Below are positions 52,828-59,955 of a stretch of 59,955 nucleotides of DNA, piece after piece. This DNA is from a virus: positions 1 to 59,955 of IMG/VR virus record IMGVR_UViG_3300042326_001912; one strand, given 5' to 3'. The notes beneath the pieces were generated by a model. It was not told the DNA's origin and ran no database searches. It saw only the letters and a program-made list of their open reading frames with translations. Every line of letters starts with the position of its first letter. Positions within the stretch are counted from its first letter, which is position 1. The position numbers were made by a program, and so were the translations under genes.

Positions 52828-53292
52828 TTATGCAGGAAGGTCAATATACACTTTTGCGAAACCACTTTCGTCTTTTGCAGTAGCAAAAGCCCCTACTAGT
52901 GGAGTAGCAACTACACCAACAGGAGAAATTACAGTTGATAGAACACCAGTTCCAACAAGATATGCTGGAGCACCTGGTGCTGGAGTACCAGCTACCGCAT
53001 CAGTTACAACATAACCTTTGCGAAGTAGTGGGGCTTTTTCGCCAACTACTTGTTCATCTTTCATAAAGTTGCGATGCTGACGAGTCTGGTCAATGCTTAC
53101 AAAGCTTGCCAAAGTCAAACCAGCTACTTTATATCCAGATGGATTTACAACTAAAGATGCAATTCCTGGAGTTTCGTTACCAACACCAGAAGCTTGAGTA
53201 CCATAAACAAGAACAAGACCCTTGCTTACAACATCGTTGCAAACCAAAGAAATGTCAGTCTCAAGTACATTACGGTCAGATTTAAGAGCCAT
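52828..53292 (-). CDS. probable capsid decoration / head stabilisation protein
   Basis: 154 residues: MALKSDRNVLETDISLVCND, then a beta-rich protein with 'GLVLVYGTQASGVGNETPGI', 'LRKGYVVTDAVAGTPAPGAP' and an end 'ESGFAKVYIDLPA'. Small Gly/Ala/Val-rich beta proteins encoded directly before the major capsid gene are usually capsid decoration proteins. The ATG follows AAGGAGAGACTA; the gap to the capsid gene is 25 bases, so the two should be made together in large amount. No enzyme motif. The call is based on position, size and composition. Confidence 0.65.
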   Translation of the reverse strand: MALKSDRNVLETDISLVCNDVVSKGLVLVYGTQASGVGNETPGIASLVVNPSGYKVAGLTLASFVSIDQTRQHRNFMKDEQVVGEKAPLLRKGYVVTDAVAGTPAPGAPAYLVGTGVLSTVISPVGVVATPLVGAFATAKDESGFAKVYIDLPA

Positions 53293-53307
53293 TAGTCTCT
53301 CCTTTTA

Positions 53308-54768
53308 TTACTCTGTGGCCGATGTTTCTAAACCAAAATAAGACGCAATTTGCGATGCTACTTGCTTTACACCATTAGAACTTTCTGAAGTTGCAAGAGC
53401 AGCATCTGATTTAACTTCAGCAGTATCCAAGATAGATGCAGATGCTTTAACATCTGCTGGATCTTCACTAATTTCTACATTTTCACTTGGAGCTTTCTTT
53501 TTGTCTTCTTCTGGATCTTTTGCTGGTGCTTCTTCATTAACAGTTTTACCAGATTTATATTCAGACATTTTCTTATTAAAGTAATCAGACTGCATAGTAA
53601 CTGCACTGGCAAAAGATTCGTCATTAAGAGCACTTAATGCAGAAACTACCAAAGTAGCTTCATCTTTATTCATGCCAAACTTTTCAATTACCATTTCTGC
53701 ACGATTAGCTTGCATTTTTTCTTTTTTCATGTTGTTAAGTTCATTAACTACCATGTCAAGTTGTTTTTTCATGGCTTCAGATTCAGCCATCATTTTCTTT
53801 TTATCTTCCATATAATTAGCTTCTTCTTCGCCCATCTTTTCTTCTTTTTTAACTGCTGGATCTTCAACAGTATCTTCTTTTTCTTCTTCGGGCTTTTCTT
53901 CTGGAGGAAAAGCAGCAGCTACTTCTTCAGTAACTTCTGCAATTTGCTTTTCGATTTTTTCTTCTTCAATACTCATAATGATCTCCTTTGACTTTGTAGT
54001 CTCATCTAATTGGTACACCGAACTTGTAATAAAAGCTTCCGTTTCATCAAAAATAATACTTTCTGGATTGGCTGGCTTGCGTACAAGCCCCTTTCCAGAG
54101 AAGACAATGTTCTTTAAAACCCTTCCTATTTTGATATTATTAAAGACACCATTACCGCCATATGCTCGTAAATGTTTAGTTAGAAAAGCAGTCTTTTCAT
54201 TTCTAGCAATTACTTTGGCAGTAACGCCATCATCCATAGCGTAATCAAAATTATTAAATAATGCTTCCATAGAAACAAACCATTTGTTGTTTGCTATGCC
54301 AGAGATTATATCATTCATCTCTTCTTGTTTTTTTGGATCTTCCCAAAATTTGTAAAGTACAGCAGAAGTCAAGATGTGAAACTTTTTAGGTAGTTCATCA
54401 ACACTCACTCCTTCTGCCACATCATTGCCATCTTCGTCAATTACTTTAGATCCAGTAATATGTCCAATTATTTGTTTTTGATCATGCTCATAATTAAATG
54501 GCTTATCAGATGGAGTATTTCTTGCAGTCCAAACTTCTGCTTTATCAAACACATCATCGTTTTTATTCCAGCCAGTAGTAACTAAAATAGATTTCAAGTA
54601 ATGAAGATCCATCTGGTTTTTATTTTCTGCTACTGCCCTAAGTGGCTTATTTAATAGGAAAGGATCGCAAATTTCTAATTCACATGTAGAAGAAATAGAC
54701 ATGCTAGAAATAATTTTTTCTTTAAGTCCGTCTTGTATTTCTGACTTAAAAATTGCAAATTCTTTCAT
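53308..54768 (-). CDS. prohead protease fused to a scaffold-like coiled coil
   Basis: 486 residues. Residues ~40-245 look like a herpes/T4-type prohead serine protease: candidate catalytic His95 (KPFNYEHDQKQIIGHITGSK) and Ser166 (KWFVSMEALF), then FSGKGLVRKPANPES near 235, a typical sequence after the active site. Residues ~265-400 are strongly acidic and helical (EEEKIEKQIAEVTEEVAAAF ... EEEANYMEDKKKMMAESEAM), as in scaffold proteins, and a Pro/Glu-rich linker with an Ala/Ser end follows. So one polypeptide probably forms the core and then cleaves itself out of the prohead. The AGGAG site lies inside the previous gene, which overlaps by ATGA. The third catalytic residue is not clear. Confidence 0.8.
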   Translation of the reverse strand: MKEFAIFKSEIQDGLKEKIISSMSISSTCELEICDPFLLNKPLRAVAENKNQMDLHYLKSILVTTGWNKNDDVFDKAEVWTARNTPSDKPFNYEHDQKQIIGHITGSKVIDEDGNDVAEGVSVDELPKKFHILTSAVLYKFWEDPKKQEEMNDIISGIANNKWFVSMEALFNNFDYAMDDGVTAKVIARNEKTAFLTKHLRAYGGNGVFNNIKIGRVLKNIVFSGKGLVRKPANPESIIFDETEAFITSSVYQLDETTKSKEIIMSIEEEKIEKQIAEVTEEVAAAFPPEEKPEEEKEDTVEDPAVKKEEKMGEEEANYMEDKKKMMAESEAMKKQLDMVVNELNNMKKEKMQANRAEMVIEKFGMNKDEATLVVSALSALNDESFASAVTMQSDYFNKKMSEYKSGKTVNEEAPAKDPEEDKKKAPSENVEISEDPADVKASASILDTAEVKSDAALATSESSNGVKQVASQIASYFGLETSATE

Positions 54769-55019
54769 TTGTTTTCTCCTAAATTAAAATAGTTTGTTAT
54801 TTTGCTTAAAAACAAAACATTATCTATTTCTTTTTCAACATCTGCATTCTTAAATTTAAGAATACCATCGTCTACACTAAACAATTGCAATGTAAACTTA
54901 TATGAATTTTCAATATCTTGATGCAAAAAAACTGCGTAAATATCGTCAACTTTCTTTTTGCCCATATATACTTCTACATCAGAAGTTTCTGTATCATATA
55001 TTACTTTTATCTTTGGCAT
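54765..55019 (-). CDS. small protein between glycosyltransferase and protease
   Basis: 84 residues, beginning MPKIKVIYDTETSDVEVYMG. It looks like a small alpha/beta or beta protein (KVDDIYAVFLHQDIENSYKF, 'FTLQLFSVDDGILKFKNADV') and has no Cys or membrane helix. AGGGAGATACT precedes the ATG. It overlaps the end of the glycosyltransferase-like gene by 26 bases and the protease start by 4, so expression is coupled. No family recognised; a head-assembly accessory role is suggested by position alone. Confidence 0.65.
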   Translation of the reverse strand: MPKIKVIYDTETSDVEVYMGKKKVDDIYAVFLHQDIENSYKFTLQLFSVDDGILKFKNADVEKEIDNVLFLSKITNYFNLGENK

Positions 55020-55755
55020 AGTATCTCCCTATTAAATACACCCAAAAATCATATATTCTTTTAATTAAAGATTTTTGCCCTTTTATAAACAACCCCATGC
55101 TTTCTTTTTCATTAATAAATTTATCTAAAAATTTTGGAAGTTTTTCGCTTTTATGTTCATGAGTAAATATAAAATTAGATTGATTTCCAAGTACTGTAAT
55201 ATAATCTTTTTTACTATTTTTAGCAAATTCTTTATACCAGTATCTTTCTAAAGTATCAATTGTGTCGTATTCAACAAATGGAGGCCAAAATTTTCTGGCA
55301 GATGAAACTGCAAAACAATTTGTTGCCCAAGCATCTGATGTATATCTATTATTCCAAATAAAAGTTACAGCACTAGCACCAGAAAGCATTTCGTTTTCTA
55401 TAACATTAAAGCCATATTCTGTTATTTTTACATCTGCTGCTTGAACTATGCAGTATGAATCTGGATGATCTCTGAATACAGTTTCTAATCCTAGTCTTAT
55501 GTTATGAGACTCAAAAAAAGATGTTGGTAGTTTTCCATTTTCGTTTGGAAAGCCTTTTCTTGTAATTAACTTTTGAATGATATCTTTTTTAATTAAATCT
55601 TCAAACAACCAAAACTTTCCATGTTCTGGAGAAGACCATATTACATATATATCTGGCTTAACCTTGAAAAATTTTTTATATCTTTCTATGTTTTCAATGC
55701 TATTACAAAATTCATGATATCTACGATATAGGGTAATCAGAATTATTGGTTTCAT
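54994..55755 (-). CDS. glycosyltransferase-like (GT-A fold) protein in the head operon
   Basis: 253 residues, beginning MKPIILITLYRRYHEFCNSI. The layout fits a GT-A fold: an initial beta strand and helix, 'PDIYVIWSSPEHGKFW', then 'FESHNIRLGLETVFRDHPDS' leading to YCIVQAADVKITEYGF, where AADVK replaces the usual DxD, and later 'VTFIWNNRYTSDAWATNCFA'. The C-terminal ~30 residues are basic with aromatic residues (RIYDFWVYLIGRYYAKDK) and could touch a membrane. It overlaps the portal end by 35 bases and the next gene by 26. It is not a standard head gene, so it may glycosylate a virion or host component. The divergent metal motif lowers confidence in activity. Confidence 0.6.
   Translation of the reverse strand: MKPIILITLYRRYHEFCNSIENIERYKKFFKVKPDIYVIWSSPEHGKFWLFEDLIKKDIIQKLITRKGFPNENGKLPTSFFESHNIRLGLETVFRDHPDSYCIVQAADVKITEYGFNVIENEMLSGASAVTFIWNNRYTSDAWATNCFAVSSARKFWPPFVEYDTIDTLERYWYKEFAKNSKKDYITVLGNQSNFIFTHEHKSEKLPKFLDKFINEKESMGLFIKGQKSLIKRIYDFWVYLIGRYYAKDKSNI
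55034..55043 (-). promoter_or_regulatory. recurrent AAATACACCC motif near the start of 54765-55019
   Basis: Coding-strand GGGTGTATTT, 14 bases before the ATG at 55019, inside the end of the glycosyltransferase gene. Similar to the motifs in true gaps, but here the last base differs and the site is coding, so it is the weakest of the five. Confidence 0.3.
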
Positions 55756-57865
55756 CTTGTTTGCCTATAAAATAAATTGCAACAGATGATGCTTCAATTT
55801 TCCTTCTAGTTTCCGTATTCGGCTGATTTCCTTCTTTAGAAATATAATTTTTAGTGGCTATAGATAGCACCTTATTTATATCGTCATGAATTTTCATGTC
55901 TGTATTAATAATCTTTGCTATTGTTTGCTTATCTACTTTTTCCAAATAGCTTAAATTACATAATATATGGAACTTTGTTTTTTCCAAAGAATTAAAATCT
56001 TCAGAAGATAGTTCTCTTATAGATTTCTTTTTTGATGAATGTAAAAAAGCTGGATTAACTAAATCAGATATAGATTTTTGAGCAGCTTCTGCCCAAGACA
56101 TTATCTCTACTAATTCAGCAGCAGTCCTTGGTTTTATTTCTTTTTTCTTTCTTACTTCTTGATCTTTAACGCCAACTGGTCTTCCTTGCCCTTCAATGCC
56201 AATAGGTTTATCTTGAGATTGATTTGGATTTTGACCCATTGGAGGAACTTTTGGCGGTGCTGTTTCTTGAGAGGCTTCAACCCCAAAATCTTTTGGGGTA
56301 AGCACACCCATTTGTGCCCAAAGTTTTTTGATTTCTTCTAGTCTTTGTGGGTTGTGCCAAGGGCCAGCCTTCTTAGGCATTTGATCATTTTCCCTTTTCT
56401 TAAACTCTCTTTTTCTTCTAACACTTTCAATTTCTGGAACAAAGTTAAATCTTTCTTGAATTGCTTCTTCACTAATAATATCTCTATCAATTAAGTCGAT
56501 AAGCAATCTCTTCTCTGCTGCTTCGTCTTGTAGTGTTTGATGATCAAAAACAACTTGAGCAGGGAACTTAAATCCCATTGCCTTCTGAACTACTTTTATT
56601 TCAGTTTCCCAAAATCTAGCTAATAATTGTCTGCCATAATCTAGTCTTTCAATTAATGTTCTAAGACTAATGTAATTGTTTGAAAAGCCTTGACCAGTAG
56701 GCAAACCAGTTAAAGATGGTGGTATACCCAAACCTGCAAAAATTGCATTTAAAATTGGCTTGTACTTTTCTTCACCTAAAAATTTAGCTACATCAGTAGA
56801 TGTTTCTTTAAAGTCTAATTCTGGACCCCATATAAGATCGATAGATCCACCACCAACATTATTCAATAACATATCTGCAAGTCTGCCGATTGCATTTTCT
56901 GTTGGTAATATTCTATGTTCTAAAGAGCCTAATTTCCAAAGTCGAATATGACTAACCGCACCATCTAATGCTGCAAGATCTGCAAGCTTCATTTTCTTAA
57001 GCATCAACAAATCTTCTAAGATGCAATAGATCATTGGCTTTGCCCAAACTTGCCAATCATCTCGCTTGTAGTAAATAGCAACAGTTTTATCTGCTGGTAA
57101 TGGAATTGATTTACCACCAGCAATACTTGGGGTGAAGTTTGATGTAGGTACTCCAGACAACATTTCTTTTTCTATTTCTTCTTTTGGATTCTTTAATTTT
57201 TTGGCAATTATTTCTGGAATTCTAACGCCATATCTAAATGCATTTGGCCCAAGAAATGGTGCTAACTCTTCTCCATATACTTCAATAGTACAAGGATTAT
57301 AAATCGTGTATGACCAAGGAATTTCATTCTTAGCTGTAGCCACTGGTTTTTCAACAACTAAATCTGCTGCTGAACCTTTTTGCAAATTTTCAACTTCTGA
57401 GTTTTTAAGTTTTGCAGTGGATCGTTTTATAATTACATTTCCTGCACGATAAAGCATATTTAAAATACGCTCAGTTCTTTCTACCCCATTTACTTTTTTA
57501 AACCATTCTCGATAAAAATCTTGAATTTTTTCATTTGGATGAACAAGTTCTATTCCTTGACAAGCAAATTCTGCCATCATATCTATTACATTACGCACAA
57601 TGCCAATGCGTTCATAAGCTTGCATACAAGCTAACATAATGTCTTTATCAAATAAAGGAATCTGCTCGCCTGGTCTAAAGAAATCGTAGTCTCTTCGATC
57701 AAACGATTCCCTAACTGAAACATGATTAGTGGCAACATTTTGAAAAGAATTACCAGCAACAGATCTACTTAATGAGTCTGCATGACTGGCTTTTGCGAAT
57801 GCTTTTTGTTTTGATTCTGGATCATTTTCATCCCAAGTTACAAACATTGCTTTATCATTTGACAT
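55721..57865 (-). CDS. portal protein
   Basis: 714 residues. Forms the dodecameric ring for DNA entry and exit at one vertex. The N-terminal clip and wing parts have 'FFRPGEQIPLFDKDIMLACM', then 'MQAYERIGIVRNVIDMMAEF' and 'ERILNMLYRAGNVIIKR', common in long phage portals. The central helical part is followed by 'FAGLGIPPSLTGLPTGQGFS' and 'NNYISLRTLIERLDYGRQLL', the portal stem/crown signature. The C-terminal ~230 residues are charged with a Pro/Gln-rich stretch. It lies immediately after the terminase. The start codon has AGGG at a 9-base spacing, partly within the palindrome at 57877. The final 35 bases overlap the glycosyltransferase-like gene. Confidence 0.88.
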   Translation of the reverse strand: MSNDKAMFVTWDENDPESKQKAFAKASHADSLSRSVAGNSFQNVATNHVSVRESFDRRDYDFFRPGEQIPLFDKDIMLACMQAYERIGIVRNVIDMMAEFACQGIELVHPNEKIQDFYREWFKKVNGVERTERILNMLYRAGNVIIKRSTAKLKNSEVENLQKGSAADLVVEKPVATAKNEIPWSYTIYNPCTIEVYGEELAPFLGPNAFRYGVRIPEIIAKKLKNPKEEIEKEMLSGVPTSNFTPSIAGGKSIPLPADKTVAIYYKRDDWQVWAKPMIYCILEDLLMLKKMKLADLAALDGAVSHIRLWKLGSLEHRILPTENAIGRLADMLLNNVGGGSIDLIWGPELDFKETSTDVAKFLGEEKYKPILNAIFAGLGIPPSLTGLPTGQGFSNNYISLRTLIERLDYGRQLLARFWETEIKVVQKAMGFKFPAQVVFDHQTLQDEAAEKRLLIDLIDRDIISEEAIQERFNFVPEIESVRRKREFKKRENDQMPKKAGPWHNPQRLEEIKKLWAQMGVLTPKDFGVEASQETAPPKVPPMGQNPNQSQDKPIGIEGQGRPVGVKDQEVRKKKEIKPRTAAELVEIMSWAEAAQKSISDLVNPAFLHSSKKKSIRELSSEDFNSLEKTKFHILCNLSYLEKVDKQTIAKIINTDMKIHDDINKVLSIATKNYISKEGNQPNTETRRKIEASSVAIYFIGKQDETNNSDYPIS

Positions 57866-57876
57866 TGTATTTTCCC

Positions 57877-57898
57877 TAATCTGATTGCAATCGGATTA
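57877..57898 (-). promoter_or_regulatory. 22-base palindrome at the terminase/portal junction
   Basis: taatctgattgcaatcggat plus ta: an inverted repeat with one mismatched pair around a perfect GATTGCAATC core. It contains the terminase stop codon and ends 11 bases before the portal ATG. It lacks a T run, so it is not a standard terminator; it might be a binding site or RNA hairpin that controls portal translation. Confidence 0.3.
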
Positions 57899-59955
57899 CT
57901 CTATAGTGTTATTACACCTTGTGGGAACAACTATACCATAACCAGAACCATGATTGGTAGCTTTTTTGAACCATTCTGGTCCAATATACATTTCTTTATC
58001 CTCTGCATTTTGAGATGCGACATGCCTAGCAAACCCACCAGTATGAGTATATTCATCTTGAACTTCAATTCTTTGAAATGCTCTAGCTACCATATTTGCC
58101 ATAAGCAATGCAGAATACCTATCTTTTCTTGTTCTGCTCTTTTTACCATCTGGATCTCTACTTTCTGGAGTATCCCATCTATCTCTACCCGATGGGGTAT
58201 GAACATGAACAATACTAGAAAGCTCATCTTTTAGTTCTTCTATATCCATCACACAATCTTCTAGGGTGTCATACATATTAACCCTTCCTGTTGCCATATC
58301 TTCTTCTTGTGCAAGAGTCAATGAGATTGGGTCAAAGTATGGAAATAGCAAAGTCTTGTCTTCTAAATCTTTTCTTAATCCATGATTTGCTTCTACTACC
58401 CAGTTTGGATCAGCAAAATTTATCATTGATAAAATATGTTCACCACTTTTATCGTCTGAGTCTTTTCTTTTAAGTGGGTCAATTACTTTATAGATTGCTT
58501 TTTCTGAATCCTGCAATCTATTCGTATCTTGAAGTCCTTCCTCAATAGCAATACCTCCACCTTGACTATCCAAAGCTATGCGAACCATATTGGGAAACAT
58601 CTTTGCTAAATTTCTTATTTTTCTACAGCAATAACTGTAAAAGTCTTTTTCATTTACAATTCCACTTTTCATTTTTTCTTTAAACGAAGATCTAGTTGTA
58701 GTCCAGCAATATACTATTCGTCTATGATCTGGATAAAGTGCCAAGATTATTACTGCAAAATTATCTCTTTCAGATGCTGGATCAATAGCCATAACATGCT
58801 GCACAGATGAATCGCCAAGAAGAGAAGCATGAAATAAAACTTCCCCACTAGGTAAAACAATTGGTGAACTTGGATTTCCAGAAACGCAAGATTCAATTAA
58901 GCTTCTCTTGAAGAAACCATCTGAATCAGTTGCAAATGTAGCACCATATTCAATTAGATAATTCGCCTTAGTGCTATTTATTCTTGCAGAAGTTATTTGT
59001 TTAGCATCCATAAAACCTGGCGGTAATATTTCCACAGGCAGTCTTATGATGGAATAATCTCTCCAATCAAAGCCATCTGGAACTGGGCCTTGAAATATTT
59101 GCTCCAACAAATTTTTGTCGCCATTACTTTCAATAATTCTTTTATAGTTAAACCATGTTTTATAAAAATGATTAAACGAGTAGTATGCTGTACCAGAAAC
59201 TATGTTTTGATTGCTTCTAAGTATCTTGCTTTCCTGTGCTTCATCTTCATCAGTCCAAACCCCAAGCTGTTTCATCAATCTTATTTTTGCTTGCCTATGA
59301 ACTTTTTCACTTGGGTTAGAAGATACGCTAGAGAAACCCCTTACCACATTTTGATAAATGTCTTCTCTAATAGAAGCGAACTCGTCACAAACTGTATAGT
59401 TAGCTCTTTGACCTCTAATCTTTTCACCTGTTCCCAATGGCAATGCCATAGCAACGCTTTCCCCAACAATCATTTCGCATCTATCTATATCTCGTCTTGG
59501 ACCTTGATCTCTATTATTTCTACCTTTGCCAACACCACATATATCTCTATAGATAACCCCATTTGCCCATAGACCTTCCATGTATTCAAATATAACTTTA
59601 CTCTGCCTAAATACTTTACCTATGATTGCAATCTTGCATCCTTGAGTAAACAAAAGTCTAAGCATAGAATATAACGCAAGGATATAACTTTTCCCTGCAC
59701 CACGACCAGCGATGATCATTGGGAATGGTCTTTTCCAAAGCTCTTTTAAAATGATGTGTTGAAAAGGAAATATATCTATTCCAAACAGAAGCTTGCATGT
59801 AAAAGGAAAGTAGTCTGGATTTCTCATTATCTTTAGCAGATATATATCCATTCTTTCCATGTCTGCTTTAGAAATGTTTTTAAGAGGATGGATCGTATTT
59901 AATGGAACATCAACTATTCGTTGAATATCATTAATGTCTGTAAGAGGATTTACCG
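57896..59955 (-). CDS. terL: large terminase subunit, 5' end outside the window
   Basis: Packages DNA into proheads by ATP-driven translocation and cuts concatemers. Counting from the Met at 59860, Walker A is AGRGAGKS (residues 51-58), Walker B is YTVCDEF (D158, E159), and the nuclease domain has Asp359 in HVMAIDPASE, Asp430 in MVRIALDSQGG and a late RKDRYSALLMA near 610. The frame is open for 31 more codons to the window edge (…NPLTDINDIQRIVDVPLNTI…), and the Met at 59860 has no ribosome site, so the true start lies beyond 59955 and the gene is partial here. The portal follows 30 bases later. Full nuclease and ATPase motifs imply an active enzyme. It is the most conserved marker in the window. 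Confidence 0.95.
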   Translation of the reverse strand, partial: VNPLTDINDIQRIVDVPLNTIHPLKNISKADMERMDIYLLKIMRNPDYFPFTCKLLFGIDIFPFQHIILKELWKRPFPMIIAGRGAGKSYILALYSMLRLLFTQGCKIAIIGKVFRQSKVIFEYMEGLWANGVIYRDICGVGKGRNNRDQGPRRDIDRCEMIVGESVAMALPLGTGEKIRGQRANYTVCDEFASIREDIYQNVVRGFSSVSSNPSEKVHRQAKIRLMKQLGVWTDEDEAQESKILRSNQNIVSGTAYYSFNHFYKTWFNYKRIIESNGDKNLLEQIFQGPVPDGFDWRDYSIIRLPVEILPPGFMDAKQITSARINSTKANYLIEYGATFATDSDGFFKRSLIESCVSGNPSSPIVLPSGEVLFHASLLGDSSVQHVMAIDPASERDNFAVIILALYPDHRRIVYCWTTTRSSFKEKMKSGIVNEKDFYSYCCRKIRNLAKMFPNMVRIALDSQGGGIAIEEGLQDTNRLQDSEKAIYKVIDPLKRKDSDDKSGEHILSMINFADPNWVVEANHGLRKDLEDKTLLFPYFDPISLTLAQEEDMATGRVNMYDTLEDCVMDIEELKDELSSIVHVHTPSGRDRWDTPESRDPDGKKSRTRKDRYSALLMANMVARAFQRIEVQDEYTHTGGFARHVASQNAEDKEMYIGPEWFKKATNHGSGYGIVVPTRCNNTIE

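Noticed and set aside
1-59955. tRNA genes, integrase, IS elements or attachment sites
   Set aside because: The gaps between genes are almost all shorter than 90 bases, and I saw no cloverleaf, transposase or long direct repeats outside coding repeats.

Overview
The window is a 60-kb piece of the late (virion) region of a large tailed bacteriophage. Every gene I can support is on the minus strand, so transcription runs from right to left. The base composition is AT-rich, genes are packed with gaps of a few bases or with stop/start overlaps, and most starts have a clear Shine-Dalgarno (AGGAG type). The terminase, portal, prohead protease, major capsid, tail tube candidate and tape-measure genes identify a Caudoviricetes virus. 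I see no tail sheath, and the tape measure is huge (4,694 residues), so a siphovirus with a very long flexible tail is most likely. The host cannot be read from this window. The style (collagen-like fibres, poly-Thr linkers, Pro/Ser/Thr repeats, tail-collar proteins) resembles large environmental phages, but that is an impression.

Layout in transcription order (right to left). (1) Packaging and head, 59955-51462: large terminase subunit (its 5' end lies outside the window), portal, a glycosyltransferase-like protein, a small protein, a prohead protease fused to a scaffold-like tail, a probable decoration protein, the HK97-type major capsid protein followed by a strong terminator, and a small zinc-ribbon protein. 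(2) A 20-kb fibre/adhesin island, 51427-30937, placed between the capsid and neck genes: two collagen-like fibres (1,803 and 741 residues), a small surface protein, three tandem tail-collar paralogues, a possible chaperone, a small membrane protein, a small Cys-rich protein, a trypsin-like serine protease with a Pro-rich stalk, and two giant Cys-rich proteins with Ser/Thr-Pro stalks. (3) Neck and tail tube, 30887-24729: connector-like proteins, a two-part glycosyltransferase, a zinc-binding neck protein, tail-completion proteins, and the probable major tail protein followed by a perfect terminator. (4) Tail assembly, 24664-8207: three chaperone-like proteins, another terminator, then the giant tape measure. 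(5) Tail tip, 8197-1: a beta-repeat protein, two tandem paralogous tail proteins, a large hub-like protein, and a Cys-rich protein cut off by the left edge.

The most unusual part is the 30.9-40.0 kb set. A trypsin-like protease and a Cys-rich repeat protein end in the same roughly 100-residue C-terminal domain, each attached through a long (T/S)P stalk. This looks like a modular way to mount different heads, including an enzyme, on the virion. Two glycosyltransferase-like genes sit among the morphogenesis genes, and the Ser/Thr-Pro stalks are plausible but unproven substrates. A TAATACACC-type motif recurs in five gene junctions and may be a phage promoter. No tRNA, CRISPR array, integrase or insertion sequence was seen.
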